In this document: piece after piece, positions 8,691 through 18,073 of the stretch
Numbering within the stretch: the first letter of the stretch is position 1
Layout: each line of letters begins with the position of its first letter
Source: CAZZDK01 sp964652235
GTDB lineage: Bacteria > Pseudomonadota > Alphaproteobacteria > UBA9219
Length of the DNA stretch: 64,000 nt
Direction: 5' to 3'
Assembly (NCBI GenBank): GCA_964652235.1
Contig: CAZZDK010000006.1
Location: 1-64,000, forward strand
The notes under the pieces: generated by a model
What the model was told of the DNA's origin: nothing
What the model saw: only the letters and a program-made list of their open reading frames with translations
Database searches by the model: none
Program-made: the position numbers and the translations under genes

Positions 8691-8960
8691 ATGGACATTC
8701 ATTGGCGGAACACGCAAAAACCGACCCGTTTCTTTTTCCTGGACGCGCGCGCTTTCGTGGGCGTTTTGTTCTTTCTCGTCCATGCCCGCGTGTGGACTTT
8801 TATCCTCGTCATCAGCACGATGGCCGTCTTCTGGTTTTTTGAAAGAAAAGGGCTGTCCTTCTTCGCCGCGCTTCGCGCTTTTCGTTCCTGGGTCGTCGGG
8901 AAGCGCCGACCCGCAACGGCGGGACATACGCGTCGGCGGCTCGTCGATTACGGCGAGTAA
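8691..8960 (+). CDS. icmT: IcmT/TraK-like small membrane protein of the type IVB system
   Basis: 89 aa. Family features are clear: 'HWRNTQKPTRFFFLDARAF', one long hydrophobic region (about residues 20-50), 'ERKGLSFFAALRAFRSWVVG' and a C-terminal 'RRRLVDYGE'. In Legionella IcmT is an inner-membrane protein needed for effector export. It starts 13 bases after the dotB stop with a GGCGGGGGGA ribosome site. The following 189 bp (8961-9149) hold no gene and separate the Dot-type genes from the pil-type genes; they may hold a promoter for the latter. Confidence 0.87.
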   Translation: MDIHWRNTQKPTRFFFLDARAFVGVLFFLVHARVWTFILVISTMAVFWFFERKGLSFFAALRAFRSWVVGKRRPATAGHTRRRLVDYGE

Positions 8961-9149
8961 TCCAAGATCCGGGTTTCCCTTTTAATTCCTGATTCAAAAC
9001 AAGCGCTTCTGTCGGCCTAAGGCTTTGTGTTGCCCGAATCACACAGATAAGGCTAGACCTGATGGCAGGAAGGGCATCCAGTTGTTCTCCCTTCCGTCCT
9101 TTACTAAGATTCTCCGGCGAATCGCCTGGCTCCAAAAAGGGCAGAAACC

Positions 9150-10361
9150 ATGCACACAAAGCGAATTTTTCTTACAGGGCTTCACATCGGCGCCGGAACT
9201 TTCCTTTTTTGCGCCTTGATGGCGGCCCCTTCGGCGCAAGCCGGATTCCAATGGGTTCCGGCCGACAATGTAGGCACCTCTCCTGCTCCTGCGCCCGCTT
9301 TGCCTTTGCCGACTCCGTCCACGCCCGATTTCGCACCCAAAATCATAGAAGGGCCCGCTCCTTCAACCCTGGTTGCTCCGGCTCCCGCGCCGACCCTTGC
9401 GCCTGCGGCGCCGACGGTCTCCGCCGCGCCCAAGACGTTGCCGACGCTTCCGTCGGAGCCGCTTCCGGCGCCCGTGACTTCGCGGACCTTTGAGCCTCTC
9501 CCTGTTCCCGAAGCGTCGGCGCAGCCCCCTGCGGAAAAGGAAAGCGTCGTGCGCGGGTTCGCCAACAACGTTCCGCTTTCCGTGGCTTTGCGGCAGGTTT
9601 TGCCTCCCGATTACGGTTTCTCCGTGGGGCAGGATGTCAGTCTGGGCACGCTTGTTTCCTGGCGCGGCGGCGCGCCTTGGCGCGAGGTCTTGAAATCCAT
9701 GCTTTTGCCCGCCGGTCTGGCCAGCAAGGAAGAGGGGCAGATGATCCAGATCGTCCCCGCCAAGGAATCGTCTGCCGCTTCCGAGGGCCTTTTTGCCCCG
9801 CCGCTTAAGCTGGGGCCTGAAGCGAAGATCGCTCCTCTAAAAGAACCTTCCCCCTTACAGATCGAGGATCTGCCGGTTTCGGGGAAGGCGGAACCGGCTT
9901 TCGTTCCCGAAGAGCCGAAACTGGCCCCTTTGGCGCCGCTTCCCCCCGCCCAGCCTGTGCCGTCGCGCGGGAGCGTTCCGGCGAGCGAAGGGCGGACGAT
10001 GGGGTATCTGAACCCGCCTGCCTCGATTCAGCCTCTCCCCGTCAGGGCGAACGCGCCGCTGGCCCTTTCCGGTCAGACGGAGGCGTTTGACGTTTGGTCC
10101 GGTGAGAAGGGCGAAACGCTTCGAGGCCTCCTTGAAAAATGGTGTGCCCGCGCGGGCGTCGATCTCAGCTGGCAGTCCGAGTACGATTATCCCTTGCAGG
10201 CGCGTGTGGCCTTTAGCGGCTCTTTCGAAGAGGCGGTGCGCGCGCTTCTCTCAGGCTTCCAGGAAGCGAAACCGCAGCCTGTCGGGCGGCTCCATCAGAA
10301 TCAGGCCGTCGGACAAACCGTCCTGGTCGTGCAGCCTCGCGGCAACGACTACAACGAATGA
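9150..10361 (+). CDS. TcpQ/PilL-like periplasmic pilus assembly protein
   Basis: 403 aa with a signal peptide (cut near 'PSAQAG', residue ~30). A long Pro/Ala-rich linker (about residues 36-125) should span the periplasm. A first small alpha/beta domain follows (about 130-205: 'SVALRQVLPPDYGFSVGQDV' ... 'GAPWREVL'). After a second Pro-rich linker there is a C-terminal domain (about 310-395: 'GETLRGLLEKWCARAGVDLSW'). Paired 'W/TL...W...AG' domains like this are typical of TcpQ/PilL-N proteins that help secretins in type IVb pili. It is coupled to the secretin gene by an ATGA at 10358. A DotH-like role cannot be excluded. Confidence 0.75.
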   Translation: MHTKRIFLTGLHIGAGTFLFCALMAAPSAQAGFQWVPADNVGTSPAPAPALPLPTPSTPDFAPKIIEGPAPSTLVAPAPAPTLAPAAPTVSAAPKTLPTLPSEPLPAPVTSRTFEPLPVPEASAQPPAEKESVVRGFANNVPLSVALRQVLPPDYGFSVGQDVSLGTLVSWRGGAPWREVLKSMLLPAGLASKEEGQMIQIVPAKESSAASEGLFAPPLKLGPEAKIAPLKEPSPLQIEDLPVSGKAEPAFVPEEPKLAPLAPLPPAQPVPSRGSVPASEGRTMGYLNPPASIQPLPVRANAPLALSGQTEAFDVWSGEKGETLRGLLEKWCARAGVDLSWQSEYDYPLQARVAFSGSFEEAVRALLSGFQEAKPQPVGRLHQNQAVGQTVLVVQPRGNDYNE

Positions 10362-10375
10362 CGAGGACAACAGAG

Positions 10376-12106
10376 ATGATGCTCAAGCGCTTTGCCTTCC
10401 TCCTTGTGGCCCTTGCGCTCGTTGCGGGCTGCAACAACGAAAAGACCCGGTCGCTTATCGACCGCCGCTCGGATCAGGCCATTAAGATGAGCGAGGAAGC
10501 GCAGGCGCCCGCCGCCAAGAAAAGCTATGATCCTTTGACGGTGACCGACAAGGTGTGGGCGGGCGACGTTTCGACCCGTTTGCGTCGCGGCAGGCCGTTG
10601 CCGGACAGGTATGAAGGCGCGCGCGGCGTCGCCTTGATTTCCGGCGATCCGATGTCTCTTGCCGAGATCGCGACGGCCATCGGGGCGCAGACCGGGATCC
10701 CCGTTCGCGTCGCCAGCGACGCGACGCGAACGCCTTTGGTTCCGGCGGCCATTCCGGGGGCGAAGGCCCCGGCGATTCCGGCGGCGGATTCTTCAAGCGG
10801 CGACGGGATGTCGATCGCGTACGAGGGGCCGCTTTCCGGTCTTTTGGACCTTGTGGCGGGCCATTTCGGGGTGAGCTGGCGTTATGACGGCGGCTCGATC
10901 AACTTTTCGCGTTTCGAGACGCGGGTTTTCGTGGTCGAATCCCTGCCGGGGACGCAAAAGACGAAAGACGGCATCCGCGACAGCGACAACAATACGGGCG
11001 ACAGCTCGTCTTCGGCGGAGGCGGGCGGCAGCTTCAGCGTAAGCAGCAGCGGTTCGCTCTCCCAATCTTCGGAAATGACGTCCGAGATGAAAATCTGGGA
11101 CGAGCTTTCAGCCTCCATCACCTCCATGCTCGGCGGGGTGGGCACCGTGGTCGTCTCTCCCTCCAGCGGAACGGTTTCCGTCACGACGACGCCGGAGCTT
11201 ATGCGGACCGTCGCGCGGTTTATGGAAGAGGAAAACAAGCGCCTTTCCCAGCAGATCGCCGTCAATGTCGAAATTTACGCCGTTTCGCTCAGCGAGGGGA
11301 CGGATTTCAGCGTCACGTTCAACGAAGCCTTGCGTCGCCTGACGAACTTCGGCGCGGCCTACGCCAGTCCGTCCGGGGTCACGGGGATCGTTTCGCCCCA
11401 ATTCGGATCGGGCAACATCGCGACGGGGGCGGCGGACGGTTCCATGACGGGGTTGGCGACGGGCATCGTGAGCTCCAGCGGCGCGGCGACGGGCGCGGTT
11501 TCCGGCGGCGGCAACCTGGCGGTCGCGATCTTGAATCCCAAGACGGTGGGACAGATTTCCTTCCTGTTTTCGGCGCTTTCGACCATCGGCGACACGACGC
11601 GCGTCGCTCAGTTTCCTTTGACGACGCTCAATAACCGCACCGTCTCGCGCCGCATCGGGCGGGACCGAACCTATGTCGCTTCGGTGTCGAACACGAACTC
11701 GACCTCCAGCTCCTATTCCTCCAGCACGGTGACGCCGGGGACGGTGCGCGAGGGCTTTTCGTTGCAGCTCACGCCGCGTCTTCTCGACGATGGGCGGATC
11801 ATGCTGCAATATTCCATGAGCCTGATCGACATCGTGAGCCTGACCTCGTTCGACACGGGCGCGGGCACGATCCAGCTTCCCGAAACTTCAAGCCGGGTGT
11901 TCGTGCAGCAGGCCATGCTCAAGAGCGGATCGACGCTGATCATCGGCGGCTATGACGACGAGCAGGCGTCCCAAAGCTCGCAGGGCGTCGGCAGCCCCTT
12001 CAACTATTTCCTCGGCGGCGGGTCGAGCAACTCCAAGACCAGGACCATGCTGTTTATCGCGATCACGCCGCAAGTGCTTGATCCGCGCAGGGCGGAGCAA
12101 GGCTGA
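10376..12106 (+). CDS. pilN: PilN/BfpB-type lipoprotein secretin of a type IVb pilus
   Basis: 576 aa. The lipoprotein signal ends 'VALALVAGC' (Cys about residue 19). N-domains come first ('AEIATAIGAQTGIPVRVAS', 'GPLSGLLDLVAGHFGVSWRY'), then a Ser-rich insertion (about residues 205-235), then the secretin core: 'ISVTTTPELMRTVARFMEEEN' type N1/N3 fold, 'TRVAQFPLTTLNNRTVSRRIG', 'REGFSLQLTPRLLDDGRIMLQYS' and 'TLIIGGYDDEQ'. It forms the outer-membrane pore for the pilus. ATG 10376 was chosen for the GAGG site and lipobox; ATG 10358, which overlaps the upstream stop, is the alternative. The run of Gly and Ser at about 340-390 looks like an added loop. Confidence 0.9.
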   Translation: MMLKRFAFLLVALALVAGCNNEKTRSLIDRRSDQAIKMSEEAQAPAAKKSYDPLTVTDKVWAGDVSTRLRRGRPLPDRYEGARGVALISGDPMSLAEIATAIGAQTGIPVRVASDATRTPLVPAAIPGAKAPAIPAADSSSGDGMSIAYEGPLSGLLDLVAGHFGVSWRYDGGSINFSRFETRVFVVESLPGTQKTKDGIRDSDNNTGDSSSSAEAGGSFSVSSSGSLSQSSEMTSEMKIWDELSASITSMLGGVGTVVVSPSSGTVSVTTTPELMRTVARFMEEENKRLSQQIAVNVEIYAVSLSEGTDFSVTFNEALRRLTNFGAAYASPSGVTGIVSPQFGSGNIATGAADGSMTGLATGIVSSSGAATGAVSGGGNLAVAILNPKTVGQISFLFSALSTIGDTTRVAQFPLTTLNNRTVSRRIGRDRTYVASVSNTNSTSSSYSSSTVTPGTVREGFSLQLTPRLLDDGRIMLQYSMSLIDIVSLTSFDTGAGTIQLPETSSRVFVQQAMLKSGSTLIIGGYDDEQASQSSQGVGSPFNYFLGGGSSNSKTRTMLFIAITPQVLDPRRAEQG

Positions 12107-13371
12107 TGGCGAGCGGTGTCGTTACCGTTGGCCGCAGGCAATATGCGAGCGGCCTTTACTGGGAAAACAGCCCGACGGGCCGCGTCTCGCAGGCCGCGAA
12201 AGAGGCCGCGCGACAGCCGGGCAGCCAGTCCGACTTTTTTGTCACCCGGCTGGGCAACAAGCAGGGGCGCGTGCCCCAGTTCGGCCTTGCGCCGCCGACG
12301 GAAGGCTTCAAGGCGGGGATGCCGTCTCTGGCCGGATGTCTGGCCAATCAGCAGCCCGGCTCGTGGATCGGCGCCTTTCATTTGCGCGAAGGGACGGCGT
12401 TGGTCGTCGTTCGCGACGATCTGGTCGTCCCCGACGGGGACGTTTTCTTTCTGGACGAAACGGAAGCCCGCGACCGTTTGTATCAGGAGATGGCGATCGG
12501 CGGTTTTCAGCGGATTTACGCGCCGGAGGCCTGGGGCGTTCCGGGCGCGGACACGATGCCGCTCGGCCTGCTTCTCAACGAACGGACGGATGTACGGCTT
12601 CGCTCTGTCGCCCTTTCCACGCAGGCCAAGGTCGTTTTGGCCGTCGGGATGGCCTTGATCCTTTTGTTTTTGGGCATAGGCTGGCACGTTCAGCAAAAAC
12701 GCGCCGAGGAAGAGATGGAGCGGCTTCAACAGCTTGAGACCCTCAAGCGGCTGAAAGCCCAGGCGATGAAGGCTTCTCCTCTGTCCGTGACGCCGGATTA
12801 TCCGCCGCCGGAGCGGAAATGGGAGAAAAGGCCTCGTCCGATGGACGTTATAAGCGCTTGTCGCGAATCGCTGGTCAAGGTTCCCTTGGCCGTGGCCGGG
12901 TGGCGCATGATCGGGGCGCGGTGCAGCGAAAAGGCTTTGACCGTGAATTGGACCCGTTCGGGCGGTTTTTCGAACCCGCCGCCCGAAAGCGTGGTGACGG
13001 ATACCGGATCGGCTGCCGTTTCTACGATTCCTCTTGCCCCTCTTGAGGTTCGCAAGCCGGAAGGTCTTTGGGATCCGGACGTCATTACAAAGCGTTACTT
13101 AAACCAGAATTGGTCCGGCCTCATCAGTCGGGCGCCGGACGATCCGCCGCCGCCCCCGCCGCCGGGCTATAAGGGCGAATGGAATCCCCCGCCGCCGCCA
13201 TGGGTTAAACGTTCCTTTACGCTTACGGTGCCAGTATTGCCTTGGACTCTGCCGGATTTTCTCTCTGATATGCCGGGGGTTATAGTGACGTCCTTATCCC
13301 TTTCGGGAGGGAAGGGCACGAGCAACGAGACCTGGACGGTCGAAGGAGTGATCTATGAAAACCGCCGCTAA
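12106..13371 (+). CDS. pilO: PilO2-type inner-membrane pilus assembly protein
   Basis: 421 aa. The N-terminal cytoplasmic domain (about residues 1-165) is followed by one transmembrane helix (about 178-198, 'VVLAVGMALILLFLGIGWHV'), a coiled stretch and a periplasmic domain with Pro-rich inserts ('PPPPPPGY', 'PPPPPW'). This matches the R64 PilO / type 4b PilO2 layout, in which the N-domain has an actin-like assembly fold. The ATG shares its A with the TGA of pilN. The 3' end overlaps pilP by 17 bp. Gene order N-O-P-Q-R-S is that of IncI plasmids. Confidence 0.88.
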   Translation: MASGVVTVGRRQYASGLYWENSPTGRVSQAAKEAARQPGSQSDFFVTRLGNKQGRVPQFGLAPPTEGFKAGMPSLAGCLANQQPGSWIGAFHLREGTALVVVRDDLVVPDGDVFFLDETEARDRLYQEMAIGGFQRIYAPEAWGVPGADTMPLGLLLNERTDVRLRSVALSTQAKVVLAVGMALILLFLGIGWHVQQKRAEEEMERLQQLETLKRLKAQAMKASPLSVTPDYPPPERKWEKRPRPMDVISACRESLVKVPLAVAGWRMIGARCSEKALTVNWTRSGGFSNPPPESVVTDTGSAAVSTIPLAPLEVRKPEGLWDPDVITKRYLNQNWSGLISRAPDDPPPPPPPGYKGEWNPPPPPWVKRSFTLTVPVLPWTLPDFLSDMPGVIVTSLSLSGGKGTSNETWTVEGVIYENRR

Positions 13372-14200
13372 GTTCCGTTTTGCCGCTTTGGCAATAATTC
13401 TGGGGGTTTGGGGGGCCGCTCCGGGGGCGCAGGCGCAGCTTGCCGCCGAACCGGGGCCGATTACCTCGTCCGTACCGGGGCCTTCTTCGCCGTCTCAACC
13501 GGCGGCGCCTGCCGCCATCCAGGTTTCCGAGCCGGCGGTTGACGCGCCCAAACCCGTCGTCGCCGTCAAGGCGGGCAAAGATACGGCTCCGGCCATGGTT
13601 TCGGCGCCGGGCGGCGTGCCGGATTCCGTTCGCGGCGTGATTGATCGCCTGAACACCGCGACGAAAGACGTGACGCTTGAGGATCTGAACGAGGCTCGCG
13701 AGGCCGTCGTGAAGCTCGACGTCCTGATCGACATCGAAAAAAGGCTGAACGATTTGACAAAGTTGCGCAACGAACGCCAGGCCAAGATGACGGGGGCCGT
13801 CGCGGCGATTTCAGGGGCGCTTCCGGCCAGCGCGCTCGGCGCTCCTGTTTCGTCGGTCCCGGCGCCTTCGATGAACGCATCGGACCTTCTTTCCGGTCCT
13901 TTCTCGACGGACGTTCTCCTTCCCCCCTCTTTCAAGAAAGACGGCGGGGAGGTAAGCGACGTGTCGGAGGCACCCCGTTCCTCGACGACGCTGGAAGTTT
14001 CCCGGATTCTGGGCGCGGCGGGCAGTTATGTCGCCGTGATCAAAGAGCGCGGCAAGACCAAACGCGTTCGGGAAGGGGACAAACTGGCCGACGGCGGCCG
14101 CGTGACGTCCATTTCGAGGGACGGTTTGACGTTTTCAAGGAACGGGAAGACCGAAACCCTTCAGGTCAAGGACGTTTCGCGCGTTTTCAGCTCAAGATAA
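13355..14200 (+). CDS. pilP: PilP-type periplasmic pilus assembly protein
   Basis: 281 aa. A signal peptide is cut at about residue 28 ('PGAQAQL'). A Pro/Ala-rich linker and helical part (about residues 85-130, 'DVTLEDLNEAREAVVKLDVL') follow. The C-terminal domain (about 205-280: 'LEVSRILGAAGSYVAVIKER', 'REGDKLADGGRVTSISRDGL', 'LQVKDVS') has the beta-rich PilP/GspC homology-region pattern, which normally contacts the secretin. It lies between pilO and the ATPase. The 98 bp after it before pilQ hold no gene. Confidence 0.85.
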   Translation: MKTAAKFRFAALAIILGVWGAAPGAQAQLAAEPGPITSSVPGPSSPSQPAAPAAIQVSEPAVDAPKPVVAVKAGKDTAPAMVSAPGGVPDSVRGVIDRLNTATKDVTLEDLNEAREAVVKLDVLIDIEKRLNDLTKLRNERQAKMTGAVAAISGALPASALGAPVSSVPAPSMNASDLLSGPFSTDVLLPPSFKKDGGEVSDVSEAPRSSTTLEVSRILGAAGSYVAVIKERGKTKRVREGDKLADGGRVTSISRDGLTFSRNGKTETLQVKDVSRVFSSR

Positions 14201-14298
14201 GCATTTGTTGACCTTTTCCCGATAGGACTGTGGAAGTGGGCGGAGGAGGGAATCCGTTTCTTCTTTCCCGTCCTTTGTTGCGGAGCCTTGTTTAGGGA

Positions 14299-16257
14299 AT
14301 GGGTGGCGGCGTGGGGGGATTCCTCGAAGACATAAGGGATAAGATCAGCGAGGCTTTGCTGGGGAAAAACGTTCCCGCGGAGCGAGGCGCTGTGCCGTCT
14401 TCGACCCTGGCCAACAAAGCGCCGCCGACGATCCGCAAGGCCGCGACGTCCGCCAGCGCAATGACCCGTTCCGTCGGCGCTCAAGGGCAAAGGCCGGTCA
14501 GGACGGAAAAGCCTTCCGCGCCGGAGGAAGATACCGGCGGACAGATCATCGATAGAGAGGCCGATGTCGTCGTGGAAGACGAGCGAAGCCTTGCTGTCGG
14601 CGGAGGCCTCGAGTTTTCCGGCGATGTTTTGACCGCGGAAGGCGGACTTTTGAAAGTTCCCGCCGAATCCCGCAGCCTTTGCGCCTTATTCAGCACGGGG
14701 CTTTGGCTTGTGTCCGCCTCGCACCGCCACTCGCCGCTCGTGACGTCGGTGGCGCAGATGGCGCGTCGTCACGGCTATCACGTGGACGAGCCGCGTTACG
14801 TCACCCCGAATATCATCCGGCAGGCCTATCTTTACGCCTCGCGCCAGTCGGCGATCGCGCGTCTTGACGACAACGCCGTACGCCGCCGCATCGTCGAAAC
14901 GCTGCAAAAAGCCGTCGAGATGGGCGCGAACGATATTCACGTCGAGGCCAGCGAAGGCCGCACGCGCATTGAATTTCGCATCGACGGCGCGTTGCGCTTG
15001 TGGGAAACCTGGACGCAAAAAGAGGGCGAGCAAATGCTCTCGGCGGTTTATTCGCATTCGGTGGGGCAATCGGGCGCGACCGCGAATTGGCAGGAACCGC
15101 AGGCGGCCATGCTCACGGCGGCGGCGACGGGGCCGGATGCGCTCATGCTGCCCAAAGGCGTTATCTCGGTGCGTTGCCAGTGGGTGCCGCTTTCGGACGG
15201 CGGGCGCTATCTCGATATGCGCCTTCAGTACGATTCGGCGCATCTGTTCGGCGAAAACTTTATTATGGCCGATGTGGACTCGCTCGGCTTTTCGCAAGAA
15301 CAATTGCGCGTGATCCAAAGCTTGCGCGCGGCGCCGGGGGGTATGCGCGTTTTCGCGGGGCCCGTGAACCAGGGCAAAACGACGACCCTGCGCGTGACGC
15401 TCAACCGCCGCATGGCCGAGACGAATATGCAGCTCAACTGCCTTCTGGTCGAAGATCCGCCCGAAGGCGGCATTTTGGGTTCGCGCCAGGTCGGCGTGTC
15501 GTCCTCGGTCAAGGACGAACAACGCGAGAGAACGTTCGTCGAAATTATGCGCTGCGCCCTGCGCCTCGATCCCGACATCGTGATGCTGGGCGAGATTCGC
15601 GATATACAAACGGCGCAATTTGCGTTTCGCCTCGCTCTGACAGGCCGCCAGGTTTATACGACGACCCACGTTTATTCGGCGCTCGCGGTGCCGCAAAGGC
15701 TGCGCGATATCGGGCTTGAGCCTTACCTGGTTTACGACCACCATCTTTTGCGGGGCATGATCTGTCAGCGTCTTTTGCGCGGCCTCTGCCCGTCCTGTCG
15801 GATTCCCGTCAAGGAGGCGGTCAAGGAGCTCGGCCCCCATTATCAGGACCTGACCCGGCGCGCGCGGGCTGGTCTTGCGCTCATGGACGCGCACCGCGCG
15901 GGCCATTCGGGTTCCCTTTACGATCACCTGACGGAACCGGATATGGCCCAGGTCTATGTGGCGAATCCCGACGGCTGTTCGAATTGCTACAAGGGGCGCG
16001 TGGGCCGCACGATCTGCGCGGAAGTGATCGAAACGGACCAGAAGCTGATGGAGCTTCTGCTCGACAACAGGCTGGAAGACGCGCGTCAGTATTGGCTTTC
16101 GCCGACGGGGATGAACGGCGTGACGATGCTCTGGCACTCGCTTGAGAAGATTCGCCGGGGCGAAGTCTCGCCCGAGGACGCGGAATTCGAGGTTGGCGTC
16201 CTGGCGCGGGATAGGGAAGTCTTTGAAGTTGAACAGCGGCTTGGAGTCATGCCATGA
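14299..16257 (+). CDS. pilQ: PilQ-type type IVb pilus extension ATPase (GspE superfamily)
   Basis: 652 aa, longer than the usual ~510, with an extra N-terminal region of about 130 residues that looks disordered. Core motifs: 'GANDIHVEASEGRTRIEFRI' (N2 domain), Walker A variant 'GPVNQGKTTT' (about residues 353-362, N-Q in place of the common G-S), 'LVEDPPEGGI', Walker B 'IVMLGEIRD' (~426) and 'GRQVYTTTHVYSA'. Cysteine pairs 'CPSC' (~497) and 'CSNC' (~560) would bind zinc as in GspE. It powers pilin polymerisation. The stop overlaps pilR (ATGA). Confidence 0.92.
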   Translation: MGGGVGGFLEDIRDKISEALLGKNVPAERGAVPSSTLANKAPPTIRKAATSASAMTRSVGAQGQRPVRTEKPSAPEEDTGGQIIDREADVVVEDERSLAVGGGLEFSGDVLTAEGGLLKVPAESRSLCALFSTGLWLVSASHRHSPLVTSVAQMARRHGYHVDEPRYVTPNIIRQAYLYASRQSAIARLDDNAVRRRIVETLQKAVEMGANDIHVEASEGRTRIEFRIDGALRLWETWTQKEGEQMLSAVYSHSVGQSGATANWQEPQAAMLTAAATGPDALMLPKGVISVRCQWVPLSDGGRYLDMRLQYDSAHLFGENFIMADVDSLGFSQEQLRVIQSLRAAPGGMRVFAGPVNQGKTTTLRVTLNRRMAETNMQLNCLLVEDPPEGGILGSRQVGVSSSVKDEQRERTFVEIMRCALRLDPDIVMLGEIRDIQTAQFAFRLALTGRQVYTTTHVYSALAVPQRLRDIGLEPYLVYDHHLLRGMICQRLLRGLCPSCRIPVKEAVKELGPHYQDLTRRARAGLALMDAHRAGHSGSLYDHLTEPDMAQVYVANPDGCSNCYKGRVGRTICAEVIETDQKLMELLLDNRLEDARQYWLSPTGMNGVTMLWHSLEKIRRGEVSPEDAEFEVGVLARDREVFEVEQRLGVMP

Positions 16258-17363
16258 GCCTTGACGAGATCAATATCGACCCCGAAGTGTTCCTGCGCAA
16301 GCTGGCGCAGTTTCAATTGAGGAACAACCGCAAGCAGCGCTATCGCATTTATCGCAAGCTTGAGGGTATGCTCAAGATGAACGAGGCGTTGTCGCGTTCG
16401 CTTGACCGTCTTTATCAAAACGCCTCGGAAATGGGCAAATATCCGCGCCGCCCGGCGGCGGTTGCTTTGCGCGAATGGTTTTTGAAAGACCGCGCGGGCG
16501 TCAGCTTGTCGGAAGCGATGGAGGGCTGGGTTCCGGATTCCGAGCTGTACATGATCCGCGCGGGCGAGGAATCCGGCACGATGGCCAAGGCCTTCGCCTC
16601 GATTCGCCTTGTGGGCGAAAAGGCGCTGCAAATGCGGGCGGCGGTGACCTACGCCGTCGCTTATCCGGCCTTTATGATGATCCTCGTCTCGTTCGTTCTT
16701 TGGATGTTCGGGGTGAACCTGATCCAGAATATGCGCAAGACCGCGCCGCCGAAGGTCATGGAGGCGATGGGCGGCGTGGCCGAAGTTTCCGATTTTATCG
16801 CGAACTGGGGCATTTGGGTTCTCGTCGCCATCGTCCTGACGGCGATCGCGATCACGCTGGCCATGCCGCGTTGGACGGGCAGTTTGCGCGCGCGGCTCGA
16901 CATGGTCCCGCCCTGGTCTTGGTACCGCGTCTTGCTCGGCAGCGGCTTTCTTTTGGGTTTGTCTTCCCTTCTCGGCTCGCAGGTGCCGCTTAAGCGGGCG
17001 CTTGAGATTCTTGAAGAGCAGGCGAATCCCTGGCTCAAAGAGCGCGTCAATTCGGCGCGGCAGGAAGTTTTGCGAGGGCGCAACCTCGGCGAGGCTTTGC
17101 GCATCGGGCGGTACAACTTTCCCGATCCCGGCGTCGCCATCGACCTTGAGATTCTTTCTGAGCGCGCGGACGTCGGCTCGGTGATTGAGCAAGTCACCGA
17201 CGAATGGATGACGGATCAGATCGAAACGCTTAAGAACCAGGCGGCGGTGACGCGCAACATCGGCTTGATCATCGTGGGCGGCACGATCGCCTGGGCCATG
17301 CAGTCCGTCTTCGCCGTGGTCACGGAAGTCTCCAAGGCGACCGGGGGCATGAACGCGATGTAG
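16254..17363 (+). CDS. pilR: PilR-type inner-membrane platform protein (T2SSF family)
   Basis: 369 aa with two GspF/T2SSF domains. The first repeat carries 'YMIRAGEESGTMAKAF' and the following helix pair (about residues 120-205), and the second carries 'EILSERADVGSVIEQV'. Transmembrane segments lie at about 133-155, 180-203 and 338-360. This protein couples the PilQ ATPase to pilin assembly. It overlaps pilQ by 4 bp and is followed 9 bp later by the first pilin gene, preceded by GGGGGAGGC. It belongs to the same family as TadB/TadC later in this window, but is longer and carries both domains. Confidence 0.92.
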   Translation: MSLDEINIDPEVFLRKLAQFQLRNNRKQRYRIYRKLEGMLKMNEALSRSLDRLYQNASEMGKYPRRPAAVALREWFLKDRAGVSLSEAMEGWVPDSELYMIRAGEESGTMAKAFASIRLVGEKALQMRAAVTYAVAYPAFMMILVSFVLWMFGVNLIQNMRKTAPPKVMEAMGGVAEVSDFIANWGIWVLVAIVLTAIAITLAMPRWTGSLRARLDMVPPWSWYRVLLGSGFLLGLSSLLGSQVPLKRALEILEEQANPWLKERVNSARQEVLRGRNLGEALRIGRYNFPDPGVAIDLEILSERADVGSVIEQVTDEWMTDQIETLKNQAAVTRNIGLIIVGGTIAWAMQSVFAVVTEVSKATGGMNAM

Positions 17364-17372
17364 GGGGGAGGC

Positions 17373-17984
17373 ATGGCAAGGACGCGAGGAAACAAAGGCC
17401 TGACGCTGACCGAGCTGGCGATCATTCTAGGCGCGATGGGGCTTGTGATGGCGGCCATCTGGGCGGTGGCCAGCGCCGTCTGGAACAACTATCAAGGCCA
17501 TGTCGCGCGCCAGCAAATCCTCTCGGTCGTCGAGAACACGCGCGATTATTACATGAATAAAGGCAAGATCAACTGCGCCAGCGGGGCGGACATCACCTCC
17601 ATCCTGGACGACGACGACCGCCGGTTGATCCCGACGGAAATGCGGCTTCATCCGAACGCGGAGGGCGGCGACATCAACCACGCGCTCGCGACCGTCGGCG
17701 GCGGCTCGTTCAACGTCATTTGCCTGCAAAACGGAAACGCTTTCAGAATCCTCCTTTCCGGCCTTAAAAGAGAAAATTGCGTCGATCTTCTCATGCGGTT
17801 TCCCGTTCTGATGAGCGAGGTTGGGGTCAAGGCCGTGGTGCGACCGGGCGGCAGCGTGGTTTCGCTTAACCTTCTGGACATTGACCATCCGGCGGACGGA
17901 TTCCCTATGACTCTCTCCACCGCCAGCGCGTGGTGCAGCGACCGAATTAACGAGGTGGGCTTTGACTTCAAGCTTCGAAACTGA
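17373..17984 (+). CDS. Type IVb prepilin (pilin 1)
   Basis: 203 aa. The prepilin leader MARTRGNKG is cut before 'LTLTELAII', with Glu at +5 and a hydrophobic helix of about 22 residues. The globular part contains 'NTRDYYMNKGKINC' and ends 'AWCSDRINEVGFDFKLRN'. Cysteines near the C-terminus (C...W C) match the disulfide loop of R64 PilS-type pilins. The ribosome site is GGGGGAGGC. It is one of three canonical pilins in tandem here. Whether it is the major pilin is unclear; the weaker leader residue (Leu rather than Phe at +1) and the position suggest a minor pilin. Confidence 0.88.
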   Translation: MARTRGNKGLTLTELAIILGAMGLVMAAIWAVASAVWNNYQGHVARQQILSVVENTRDYYMNKGKINCASGADITSILDDDDRRLIPTEMRLHPNAEGGDINHALATVGGGSFNVICLQNGNAFRILLSGLKRENCVDLLMRFPVLMSEVGVKAVVRPGGSVVSLNLLDIDHPADGFPMTLSTASAWCSDRINEVGFDFKLRN

Positions 17985-17990
17985 CTCCGA

Positions 17991-18073
17991 GCGTCACTCC
18001 CGCGCAAGCGGGAGTCTCGTTTGGTTTAACGGCATGAAAAACAGACGGGATGCCCGCCTTCGCGGGCATGACG
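17991..18073. repeat. REP-like twin-hairpin repeat inserted at the 5' end of pilin 2
   Basis: Two hairpins: ACTCCCGC (17996-18003) with GCGGGAGT (18008-18015), and ATGCCCGC (18050-18057) with GCGGGCAT (18062-18069). The outer ends are inverted (GCGTCAC.../...GGCATGACG). This is the common intergenic 'CGTCAYTCCCGC...GCGGGAATGACG' repeat type. It starts 6 bases after the stop of pilin 1 and contains the start codon and leader of pilin 2. Confidence 0.85.

Noticed and set aside
7265..8698. A 477-codon minus-strand frame opposite dotB
   Set aside because: Antisense shadow of the dotB gene; residues are unnatural (His/Arg/Gln-rich) and no ribosome site fits.
14686..16137. A 483-codon minus-strand frame opposite pilQ
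   Set aside because: Shadow of the PilQ coding frame in GC-rich DNA.
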